Of a stretch of 64,000 nucleotides of DNA, positions 1 through 9,719 are shown piece after piece. This DNA comes from Galeruca laticollis (lineage: Eukaryota; Arthropoda; Insecta; Coleoptera; Chrysomelidae). Below the pieces are notes generated by a model that saw only the letters and a program-made list of their open reading frames with translations, did no database searches and was not told the DNA's origin. The translations under genes were made by a program, and so were the position numbers. The stretch spans positions 124,020,957 to 124,084,956 of the forward strand of contig OY998181.1 in NCBI GenBank assembly GCA_963921935.1, in the 5' to 3' direction. Each line of letters begins with the position of its first letter. Position 1 is the stretch's first letter.

Positions 1-1
1 C

Positions 2-265
2 GCTTTCATCGAAAACACATACAATAATGCTAACCCCTATGCAGAAGCTCTAAAATTCACGGCCGATATTGAAGGCCTCCTAACTAATATGCAAGATATA
101 TATCCCCATCTAAAAGATCGATCAATAAAAAATAGATTTTCTCGCCTGCGGAAAAAAATCAAAGGTAGCATAGCCCTCGAAGAAACCGACACGGAGAGCA
201 TCTCTAGCGCAACAACGCAATCATCAGTAGGGCAAAGTGATAATGAAGATCTTAACATAGCCTAA
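2..265 (+). pseudogene. C-terminal end of ORF1 (gag-like) of the non-LTR element
   Basis: An open frame runs from the window edge to a TAA at 263-265 (88 codons). It is hydrophilic, with a basic patch (RLRKKIKG) followed by an acidic, Ser/Thr-rich tail. It lies 62 bp upstream of the endonuclease ORF on the same strand, where ORF1 of a two-ORF non-LTR element is expected. No zinc knuckle is visible in the part present, so ORF1 identity is inferred from position. An unrelated host exon is possible but less likely. Confidence 0.45.
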
Positions 266-327
266 TTATCACAGAAATCCTCTTAATAGCATCTAATCAC
301 TTTTTTTCTTTTTTTACTACTTTAATC

Positions 328-3300
328 ATGTTCCATTTAATCCAATGGAATTGCGATGAGTTTTATCCTCGCATTGAACGAATACAACAACTAATTTCTG
401 AATATCAGCCTAATATACTGTGTCTCCAAGAAACAAACTTCAAAAATCCCCATAAGCCATATCTGAAAAACTTTGTAGGCTACCACTTTATCAGAACAAC
501 ATTCACAAGGGCCCGTGGAGAGGCTTCAATATTTATTTCTAATGATCTTTTCTCTTCCAAACTACCACTTACCACCAGCCTTGAAGCCGTTGCTGTAAAT
601 GTCTGGTGTCCACACAAGATTACATTATGCAGCATTTACATACCTGCAAATTATGACTTACGAGAATCCGATCTCACTTCACAATTACCCAGCCGTCATT
701 CTTGCTGGCGACTTCAATGCCCACAACGTAATGTGGGACTCAGAACGCACCTTCGGTAGAGGTAAAACAATAGAAAACATATTGAACAATAATACCAGTT
801 GATGTCTACTAAATACTGGTAGCAACACCCACTTCAGCATAGCATCAGGAATTTTTCAGCTATAGATCTCAGTTTCAGCGACCCCAGAACAGCATCCTTA
901 ACGAACTGGCGAGCACTAGAGAGCCTATACGATAGTGACCACTTCCCAATACTAATCACCGACAACACTATCAAGCCACCAAATACCTTGACGAAATGGA
1001 GAACAAAATACGCAGATTGGAATATGTTCAAGTTATTAACTGAATCATTAACTGACACACCCAAGATTGACGAAAACATAGATGAAACAACTGTACAATT
1101 CGTAAAATGCATAATCACCTCTGCAGAAAAGTATATTGGAAAGAACAAGATAGATGCCTCCAAAAAAATCGTACCATGGTGGAATGAGTCCTGCAAAACA
1201 GCTGTAAAAGAATGTAACAAGGCTTTAAATAGATATGGGAAAATCCGTTCTCAAGTGGATCTTATACACCTCAAGAAATTAAAAGCCAAGTCAAAACGTA
1301 TCATTAAAGAAAGCAAAACGTCATCCTGGAACAACTATGTGAGCAGCATAACACCAGCAACTACTCCTGGGGAAGTTTGGAAAGAAGTAAGACAAATGCA
1401 AATTAAAGACGACCAACTTTTTACCAACAGCGAAGACATTGCTAATATCCTAGCAGACTCCCTTCAAGAAAAATCGAAGAATATGAGAACACCTCAAACT
1501 CCCCTAGTCAAAAGTCCCCTAGATACTTTACATGCCAACTCACTCAATGCCCCTTTCATATTCCAAGAACTCACACAAGCTATTTCTCTTTCCAAAAACT
1601 CCGCTGCCGGACCAGATGGCGCCTCTTTCATCTTCCTAAAACACCTTTCTACATCCAGTCTAAACAAATTACTGGAACTGTATAATAAAATTTGGATCAA
1701 CCATAAATTTCCGAAAATATGGAGAGAGTCTGTTATACTACCATTTATAAAAAATGATGCCGATTCCCAAAAACCAGAATCCTTTAGACCCATTTCATTA
1801 ACCTGTACAATGTGTAAGCTCCTAAAAAAAAATGGTGAACAGACGGCTACTCTGGTACCTCGAAACTAATGAACTGCTGAATCTAGCCCAATCTGGTTTC
1901 CGGTCCCAAAGATGTACGACTGATAGTTTGCTATCTATGTATGCAGATATTTCCAACGCTTTTGCAAAGAAACAAGAAGTGGTAGCAGTGACGATTGATA
2001 TACAAAGTGCGTTTGATAAAGTATGGAGACCCGCTATTACCAATAAATTAAAAGAAATAAATCTAGAAGGTAATATCCTAAACTTTTTAACAAATTTTCT
2101 GAGTAATCGATTTTCCAAAGTATCCGTCAACGGTCGTTTTTCCAAGCCATTTAACCTAGAAAATGGGGTCCCCCAAGGCTCGGTATTAAGCCCAACCTTA
2201 TTCATTTTAGTCTTAAATGACGTATGCTCCTCTATTAGACCCCCAATAAAATATTCTATTTATGCCGACGATCTTTTCTTGTACTGTCCCGGTAAATCCT
2301 CATTAACCACATCAACATTACTCCAAAATGCCGTAGACAAAATCTCCGACTGAGCTGTTACAGTAGGATTAAATTTCTCTCCAACAAATTCGAAAGTAAT
2401 AAAATTCAGCAGGAAATGGAACGAACAAATTCCGCCTGATATTAAACTGAACGAGAGATTGAAATTGACTGTCTCGACCCTTACTTCGTGGAATATGCTC
2501 ATATTAGTGTTTTTAAATGAATCTCAAGGTCTCTAGTTAATTCCACAATATAATACAAGTTATTGAAAATTCTAAAAAAATGACAATTGTTTCGATAAAT
2601 CAATATCATCGTCATGATGATATTGATTTATCGAGACAATTGTCAATTTTTCAGAATTTTCAATAACTTGTATTATATTGTGGAATTAACTAGAGACCTT
2701 GAGTTTCATTTAAAAACACTAATATGAACGAGAGAAAGTTAGATGTAGTAGACCACTATAAATTCCTGGGAATAACCTTCGATAGTAAACTCACGTGGAA
2801 GCACCACATAGACGATGTCAAGGGTAATTGTTTAAAACGCATAAATCTAATCAAGACACTATCACATCGCGCATGGGGAGCTGATGAACAACAACTACTA
2901 AAAATCTATAGAGCTTTAATCCGATCAAAACTAGAATATGGCAATATTGTGTATGGTAATGCAAGCAGATCTACTTTAAATAAGTTAAACTCAATACAGA
3001 ATACTTCACTCCGCATCTATTTAGGAGCCTTTAGATCCAGTCCTGCGGAATCACTCTGCTGCGAAGCGAATGAAATACCCCTATATCTCCTTAGACAACA
3101 GCTTGTACTGTCATACTCAGCACGGGTATCATCTAACCCTACAAATCCAGTATATGATATCATAAACTCAAACCAAACCGAAACCCAAAACACCTATCAT
3201 ACAATACAACACCTTTTATAAACTTTACTCGAAAATATAGACCTCAAACAAACGGCTAACAGTTTTCTCTCGGACTCATCACCCTGGATTAGAATAGCTC

Positions 3301-4205
3301 CATATGCGAACACAACTTTACATAAATACAATAAACATGAAGTATCGAGCTCTTTTCTTCACCAAGCCTTCCTAGAACTGATAGATCTGGAAAATCCTGA
3401 CGAAATTTTATACACCGACGCATCAAAGCAGGAGAATGGAGTATGCTGCTCCACTACTACAACAAATGATTCAATCATCGCACATCAACTTCCTTCCTAT
3501 TGTAGTGTACATACAGACGAACTTTTCAGTATACTCTCAGCTGTCAAATGTATTGAGGACGCCCATAAAAAAGTTGCAATATGCACCGATTCTCTGTCAT
3601 CCATCCTCTCAATAAGGGACATATACTCCAAAAATTAATTAGCCTAACAAATTCAAGAAAGCATCCAATGCCTTCACTTGAAAGGAATTCACGTCTCCCT
3701 TATTTGCGTCTCTTCACATGTTGGTATTACCGGAAATAAAACTGCTGATAAGTCCGCTAAAGCTGCGGCATCGTCAGAGTTACCCAAGCAACGTATTCAG
3801 CTCTACAGTGATCTTAAAACTTTCTTTAAAAGGACCATCAGAAATAAATGAGAAAATATGTTGAGCACATCCACTAGCAAATTGTCAGAAGTTCAACGAA
3901 CACCTAACTCCAGCATATTGCCATTAGTTAAGAGGAGAGAAAAACTCGTGTTTAGAAGATTGAGAATTGGACATACTCGCGCAACACATGGATACTTAAT
4001 GGAATCTGATAAGCAACGACCATACTGTGCCCACTGTCATAATACCTTTATTACAGTGAAACACATCTTGATAGACTGCCCTCACCATGTCACAGCAAGA
4101 CAACGCCATCATCTGAATGACGATCTTAAGAATATTCTGTGTCCGGACAATAGCACCGCAGTGATTGATTTCTTAAAAGACATTCAATTGTTTCATTTAA
4201 TGTAA
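328..4205 (+). pseudogene. Non-LTR ORF2: endonuclease, reverse transcriptase, RNase H, CCHC (broken)
   Basis: In intact relatives this protein nicks the target and copies the element RNA onto it. The start at 328 opens with IQWNC, and LQET follows near 424: endonuclease motifs. DFNAHN near 711 is read only after a frameshift near 690. The RT has AAGPDG (about 1605), FRPISL (about 1783), a frameshift near 1815, then DIQSAFDKVW (about 1996), GVPQGSVLSP (about 2166) and YADD (about 2261). A 266-bp PLE hairpin at 2459-2724 interrupts the frame. It resumes with YKFLGI and runs to a stop at 3221. RNase H follows with YTDAS (about 3411) and TDSLSS, with stops near 3639 and 3850. The end holds C-X2-C-X8-H-X4-C (about 4027-4080). 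The copy is inactive. Confidence 0.85.
2459..2724. mobile_element. PLE-family hairpin, copy 1 (short, palindromic)
   Basis: This 266-bp insertion has two ~105-bp arms that are reverse complements of each other and meet near 2614. The left end has about 42 extra bases, starting TTGAAATTGACTGTCTCG, that are absent from the right end. An 11-bp direct repeat, TGAACGAGAGA, flanks it at 2448-2458 and 2725-2735, and removing the insert plus one repeat rejoins the RT reading frame of the host element. The arms match the outer ends of the GIY-YIG-bearing PLE at 12375-13643. The turn-round point falls inside the hammerhead-like core, which is incomplete here, and GAAA is GAGA in the right arm. Confidence 0.8.
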
Positions 4206-4483
4206 ATTTATATTGATATATTACGGTTGTAAAGTAAATGTGTCAGATGTCGAGACACTAAATAAAAAAAATGTTGATACATGTTCAATTGATTTTAGGA
4301 ATAATTAGGAGATTTTTGCCCGGTAATAGCATTTATATCTGTTTTGACAACCATTGTTAAACCTGTCTACAGTATTTTTCTCTTGACCACAGCTCGTTTA
4401 TTATTAGAGAATGATATTTAACTATGTAGCTTCTTAGTCTTCTGTATTCAGTTTAACTTAGAAGTGCTTATTTTATACATACA

Positions 4484-4554
4484 TTTTTGTAGTGACCGCA
4501 CTGAAGATGGCATTAGGCCGAAAGCACTTTACAAATTAAATTACAGTACAAAAA
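4484..4554 (+). ncRNA. Hammerhead-ribozyme-like motif (CUGAAGA ... GAAA)
   Basis: CTGAAGA at 4501-4507 fits the CUGANGA core. One extra T (4508) follows, then GGC/GCC (4509-4511 with 4517-4519) as a 3-bp stem II around a 5-base loop, then GAAA at 4520-4523. Flanking TTTTTGTA (4484-4491) and TACAAAAA (4547-4554) pair perfectly over 8 bp and could form the outer part of stem I. Stem III would be only 2 bp. It lies ~230 bp past the A-run of the I-type element. Weak stems make activity uncertain, but the arrangement matches the other hammerhead-like sites in this window. Confidence 0.35.
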
Positions 4555-4559
4555 GTTGT

Positions 4560-6245
4560 TTCTGTCAAAGGAATCCAGAGATAATAAAATAGTATTTTAT
4601 TAGAGATTGAGTATTAAGTGTAATTAGAAACGTTAATGTCTTTTTCACCCAAATATATTTTATTATTACTACATATTTTATATTCCAAAGAAGTAGATTG
4701 GTAGTTTGCTATGATGGTTTGAATTATTCGAGCAAGATAAAGTGGTTGAAGCATGAACGATGTATTTTCCCAAATTTTATCAGTTTGATATCAGAAATTT
4801 GCGTAACAGTAATAGAACTGCATGCAAAATTTCATATATGGCTGAAAAATCGAAACTAACATTTCAATAGTGTATACACAAAACTTATGTGAAGTGTGTA
4901 CAACAAATCAGGATATAACAAGTTCTTGTGAAATATGAGAAGTCCTAAATGGTTTTTCATTTCATTTTCTAAATTTTCAAAGATTTAATCAGAGTTTAAA
5001 TAAATTGTGCAGTGTGACGCTTGATATCTTCTCCATTACTGCCAACTCTACATATTCATGCATGAGAGCCCTCGTTAACTTCCACAAATTAAAAACGCAA
5101 ACCTCTGTTGTTATCTTTTGGGTTATTCCGCCACTGTATCCTCAGATCCGTACCCATCGGAGCGGTTGGTTCGACCGACGCGACGCGCGAGAGCTTTCTC
5201 TACACAGTAGGCGCTCATAACTTCAGTTGGGTATAATATTAATACAGTCAATTTGTGTTCAAAAGAGACCCTACCGATAAAGTTGTATATAAGATTTGTT
5301 TGTATTATTCGGAAATATCAAGTTTAGTTAATTTTGTTAATTTCTTTCGATTCAAACTACGTGGTGTGTTCATTTTGTATTGTTACTTTGGTTTTGATAT
5401 ATAAAGGCTAGACGTGTTTTATTATACTAGGCGATTTTTTGGTACTAAAAAATTAAAATCTGGTAGGGATACTTAAATTGAGAGCCCTGGCGTACTACGG
5501 CATCTGGCAAAACTACTTTTGACAAGAAAAAATGTTTATAAATGGCAGAAGGCGTATTTCCATAGTATGCTATTGTTCAGAGCAGGTCGTTGTCTGTACC
5601 GTAGTCGGCTATGTACCATCTTTTGAGGATACAGCGCATTACAGCCTGTAATGCGCTGCAAACATCGCTTTGTTCTGGAATTAGTATAATATGTAGTCAC
5701 CAATGGCGTATTTACGAGTATATACTACAAACTACTCGATTGTAGAACTGCGAAATTATTCGTTGTAGGCACGTACAGTGAACGCTCTTTGGTTGATATG
5801 TGATTATTACTGAAATTCATACATGTAAGTCTGCTTTGGCCAGTAGTGGAATTTTAAAAAATTTATTTTTGACAATAATTTTTAAAAACTCGTCAAATTT
5901 GATTGCTACGAACGACTATAATGTGAAGTCAAAATCACTACAATAAATTTTGGCATTCACATTTCGGTTTAGTTAATTGTACTTCCTTTACTTAGAACTA
6001 TAGCAGTATATTATAACAAGTAAATGGTGTGTAAATGTTTATTGCCAATAATACAATTTTATTATAATATATATTGAAATAAAAATTATAAAATAATAAT
6101 ATTACGAAACATAACAAACATCATAATTTATTTTTATTATAATAAACATATTGAAACAAAGGTTATAAAGTAATAATATGAATTATTTATTTACTATCTA
6201 TATTATAAAATGAAGTTGAAAGTCAGTGAAGGCAGAAGTGAATAT
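4560..6245. other. No gene seen; AT-rich intergenic DNA
   Basis: No frame here resembles a known protein; the 71-codon frame at 5005-5220 has no recognisable motif. The only notable structure is a perfect 12-bp inverted repeat with a 3-base loop at 5632-5658. From about 6010 the DNA becomes a run of A/T-rich near-repeats (motif TATTATAATAAACATATTGAAA and variants) up to the Gypsy LTR. Confidence 0.5.
5632..5658. repeat. Perfect short palindrome
   Basis: CAGCGCATTACA at 5632-5643 is the exact reverse complement of 5647-5658, with GCC between. It is GC-richer than its surroundings. It could be a stub of a hairpin element or a chance palindrome; nothing flanking it decides. Confidence 0.5.
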
Positions 6246-6714
6246 TGTTACGAAACAGCACACTGGTATAGTCCCTAAAACCGACCCTGTCTAAGCCAGG
6301 TATAATAGTTAAAATTATGGCGGATACGCAGTTATAAAAACTGTTTACGATTGAGACTATCTTATCTAGAACTGGTTTTTGTGACCAGAGTTATCTAGAA
6401 AAGGCCAGAAAAATTATTTGTGTGTATAAGCCGCAGCCCGGAATTCTCTAGTACAAAAGGCACTAGTATATAAGGGGACTGATCAGGAAGAGTTAGTAAG
6501 TTGATAATTTGACATCGTGAGATGAACAAATAAATTAGTGAATATAAATTAGTGAACTGTTTATATAAATTAGTCTAAGCGAATATACTGTATATATAAA
6601 TTAAGTGTTAGTGATTAGTGAGTTAGTGTTTAAATAAATTAGTAAGTAGCCATACCGAGTGTTTGAAATGTATCCCACCCGTTTATTGTTTAAATAAATA
6701 AGAAAAACATTACA
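6246..6714 (+). repeat. 5' LTR of Gypsy copy A
   Basis: It begins TGTTACGAAACAGCAC and ends AAAACATTACA, matching both LTRs of copy B. At 469 bp it retains the segment GTAAGTAGCCATACCG... that the 5' LTR of B has lost. The upstream DNA does not contain the 52-bp stretch that precedes both LTRs of copy B, which bears on where the LTR truly starts. No 3' LTR partner is present, so a target duplication cannot be tested. Confidence 0.8.
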
Positions 6715-6865
6715 TTGGAAGATCGTGAGTTGGAAACGTCCGGTAAGAAAAGTGAACTAGTAGAAAGACTTACTGGAAAATGACCGCTTTGATCCAGAAA
6801 CAGTTTTATTCAATGACGAGGCTTCCACCTAAATCTCGTCAATTTCTGCTAATATTTCTGCTAAC

Positions 6866-9061
6866 ATGGACGAGAAGATTTCTGCCATGGAAGAGAACGT
6901 GGGCGGGAAGATTTCTGCTATGAAGATCGACATTTCTGCTAATATTTCTGCTAACATGGACGAGAAGATTTCTGCCATGGAAGAGAACATGGACGAGAAG
7001 ATTTCTGCTATGAAGAACGATATTTCTGGCATGGAAGAGAAGATTTCTACGAACGTGAAAAACGATATTTCTACATCGAAGGACGATATATGTGCCGATA
7101 TCTTATTAATGAAAAACGACATTGCCGCTGACTTTGAAAATGAAATTTCGTCTCTAAAATCTGAAATTGAGAATAAAATGTCAACGATGGACGAGAAAAT
7201 CGAGAATAAAATTACAACGATGAACGAGAAGATAGAAAATAAGAGGACAACGATGGAAGAGAAAATCAAGGAGTTAGAAAAAAAGATGGCAGATATAAGG
7301 ACTCAAGACACGCCAACGGAAGAAAAGAAGACCGAGCAAAGAAAACCTTGCAAGCCAGAAACACACCCTAAGTTAGAAGACATTGGTAGTTTTACCCGAG
7401 TCAAGGCCCCAACGTTCGACGGAAAGTCATCGTGGACCAATTATGTGAAACAATTTGAAGCGGCCGCTAGAGTAAATAATTGGTCCGATAGAGAGAAGGC
7501 AGTAAACTTAACCATCGCGCTTCGGGGAGATGCCTTAGATGTACTTCAGACGCTACCACTTGAAGAAACGGATAACTTCGAGCAGCTTAAGAAGGGGTTG
7601 GGCATGCGATATGGTCACGAACATTTGGAACAGTTGTACAGATTCCAGCTGAAGAACCGAATGCGGAAACGTGACGAAACCGTTCAAGAGTATGAAATGG
7701 ATATTGCCCGACTAGTTCGATTTGCTTATCCATCAGCACCAGAGAACATGATGGAATGTTTAGGCATCCAGGCCTTTATTGACGGATTATGTGACCACGA
7801 TATGGAGAAGACGCTTCGTTTAGCCCATCCTAAAACATTGGTGGATGCATTGACTGCTGCTATTGAATATGAAGCAGCCACGATGGCTTCGGGATACAGC
7901 AAAAATAGGACCATCCAGAAAAAAGGTGACGATGACAGACTTGATCAGATCGTCAACCTGTTGAGAGGTATGGTAGACAAGATGCCGAAGAAAATCAGTT
8001 GCTGTAATTGTGGCGAGCTAGAGCAGGCACGCAGTTCGTATAAGCGTCCTACGACTCCTGTAAACCAAGAACCTCTTAAATGCAAAGCAGCCAAGAAAAG
8101 CTCGCGGTACAACAAAGGTAGGACCATGCAGGAAGAAGATGACGATGACAAACTTGACCAAATCGTCAACTTGTTGAAAGGTATGGCAGACAAGATGCCG
8201 AAGAAGATCAAATGCCGGGAGTGTGGCGAGCTAGAGCACGCACGCAGTCCATCTAAGCGCCCCAAGATTCCTGTAACCCAAGAACTCCAGCCACAGGGGA
8301 AATCAGACGGAGGTGAACATTCTGCTGATGTGAATCACCGAAAAGCCAACTCTTTGTCCAGACGGCCGTGCCCAACAGACTGCTCCCACTGCAACAAGGT
8401 GGAATCTAGGGAAGCTGCAGTTTCAAGAACTACTGTAGTCAACGGGGAATGGTCACTCACCAGGATCAGAGAATATCAGGATAATTATCCTCATCTGAAG
8501 ATGATCCGGCAATGGAAGAAAGAAAAGCGGCGACCTACCTGGCAAGAAGTGTCAAGATTTTCACCGAAACTCAAGGCGTATTGGGCTCAGTGGGACTCCC
8601 TTGTCCTGGAAGAAGGGCTGTTGAAAAGAGTCCTTGAAAACGATGATGGTTGTGAGATGAGGAGACAGCTAGTTATCCCGAGAACAAGAGTAGCTGAGGT
8701 ACTGAAGAAGTTACACGACAGTCCATCGGGAGGTCATCTGGGAGTGAAGAAAACCCTTCAGCGAGTTCGTGAAAGGTTTTATTGGATGAGCAGTTCCGAC
8801 GATGTGAAGGACTGGTGTAAGAAATGTACGACTTGTGCTACGAGTAATGGACCACATCGCAAGAGAAAGGCACCCATGAAACAGTACAATGTTGGAAGCC
8901 CTTTTGAAAGTATTGCTTTAGATATCGCTGGACCATTTCCGACGACAGAAAATGGTAGCAAGTACATACTGGTTGTAATGGATTATTTCACAAAGTGGGT
9001 GGAAATTTACGCTATCCCGAACCAAGAGGCCACAACTGTCGCGGATGTATTGGTGAAATAA
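6866..9061 (+). pseudogene. Gypsy A gag fused in frame to integrase (731 codons)
   Basis: One open frame joins gag to integrase. Residues about 1-145 are a heptad-like coiled coil built from repeated 'MDEKI..M' units. Residues about 175-345 are a retrotransposon gag core (FDGKSSWTNYVKQFE). Two tandem copies of the zinc-knuckle region follow, both degenerate (CCNCGELEQARSSY lacks the His and last Cys; CRECGELEHARSPS lacks the last Cys). From about residue 490 (HRKANSLSRRPC) the sequence equals the RNase H/integrase linker of copy B. The integrase then shows the HHCC domain (HDSPSGGHLG, CKKC) and the first catalytic Asp (LDIAGPFP). An in-frame TAA at 9059 ends it before the second Asp. The fusion arose by a deletion that removed protease, RT and RNase H yet kept frame. 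Confidence 0.8.
7874..8284 (+). repeat. Tandem duplication of the zinc-knuckle region in Gypsy A gag
   Basis: Two units with a 213-bp period (starting at 7874 and 8087) each encode a 'D(R/K)LDQIVNLL.GM.DKMPKKI' stretch followed by a CCHC-type knuckle remnant. Copy B has a single unit with an intact knuckle (C-X2-C-X4-H-X4-C near 49501-49542). The two units differ at many positions, so the duplication is not very recent. Confidence 0.7.
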
Positions 9062-9706
9062 TTCATCAGCCGATATGGAGTGTCCATGGAAGTCCACAGT
9101 GACCAGGGAAGAAATTTCGAAAGCCATCTATTCCAGGAGATTTGCGACAAGCTGGGAATGAAGAAGACCAGAACAACAGCATTACATCCACAGTCAGATG
9201 GAATGGTCGAGAGAATGAACAGGACTATTGGAAAATACCTGTCCAAAGTAGTATCCAGCCATCAGATAGATTGGGACCAGTATCTCTCCCTATTCGCATT
9301 GGCTTATCGATCTGCCGTCAATGAGTCCACGGATGAAACACCTGCGAAAATCCTGTTTGGACGTGAAATGAGCCTGGAGAAGATATAGCAGGCGAAGACT
9401 ACGTGATCCAATTGAGAAGAAGGCTGGACGATATTCATGAATTAGTTCGAACAAATCTTCAAGTTGCCAGCGACAGAATGAAAAGTCGGTACGACACGCA
9501 GGCCACAGAAGGCGGTTTTAAAGAAGGGGACAAAGTATGGTTACACAACCCGGCGAGGAGAAAAGGATTTTCTCCAAAATTACAAAAATCCTGGGAAGGT
9601 CCATACGTAATCAAGAGAAGGATCAATGATGTTTTATATCGCATAAGCAAGATCCCCAACGGAAAACCAAAAGTAGTTCACCGAAACCGACTAGCGCCAT
9701 TCGAAG
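9062..9706 (+). pseudogene. Remainder of Gypsy A integrase (after stop, with a frameshift)
   Basis: The integrase continues in the same frame after the TAA at 9059-9061: FISRYG, then HSDQGRNF with the second catalytic Asp, then the HPQSDGMVERMNRT block with the catalytic Glu. A ~35-bp deletion after GREM (near 9370) relative to copy B shifts the frame and gives a stop at 9386. The C-terminal domain resumes in another frame from 9403 (GDKVWLHNP, VVHRNRLAPFEG). Similarity to B ends at about 9706, at the point where the linker to the macrodomain begins in B. Confidence 0.8.
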
Positions 9707-9719
9707 GGTCAAAAGTTAA

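Larger units (their letters stand above)
1..4272 (+). mobile_element. I-type non-LTR retrotransposon, 5' end outside the window
   Basis: The stretch holds, in order, the end of an ORF1, an apurinic-type endonuclease, a reverse transcriptase, an RNase H and a terminal CCHC motif, followed by a short 3' UTR and an A-rich run at 4261-4271. The order EN-RT-RNase H-CCHC is that of the I supergroup of non-LTR elements. The copy is dead: ORF2 has several frameshifts and stops and is split by a PLE hairpin at 2459-2724. The 5' end lies left of base 1. Confidence 0.8.
6246..9706 (+). mobile_element. Ty3/Gypsy retrotransposon copy A, internally deleted and 3'-truncated
   Basis: It starts with an LTR and continues through gag and integrase, closely related to copy B at 47934-53946. 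Three losses are visible by comparison with B. A ~105-bp deletion at the LTR/gag boundary (between ATTGG repeats) removes the primer-binding site and the gag start. The whole protease-RT-RNase H block is missing between about 8305 and 8340. Everything after the integrase (macrodomain, zinc finger, 3' LTR) is missing from about 9707. It cannot be autonomous. Confidence 0.85.

Noticed and set aside
6829..7269. Minus-strand Phe/Ser/Ile-rich frame opposite the Gypsy A gag, and the similar 48308-48958 frame opposite gag B
   Set aside because: They are the reverse reading of the coiled-coil repeats; plus-strand gag is clearly the coding one.
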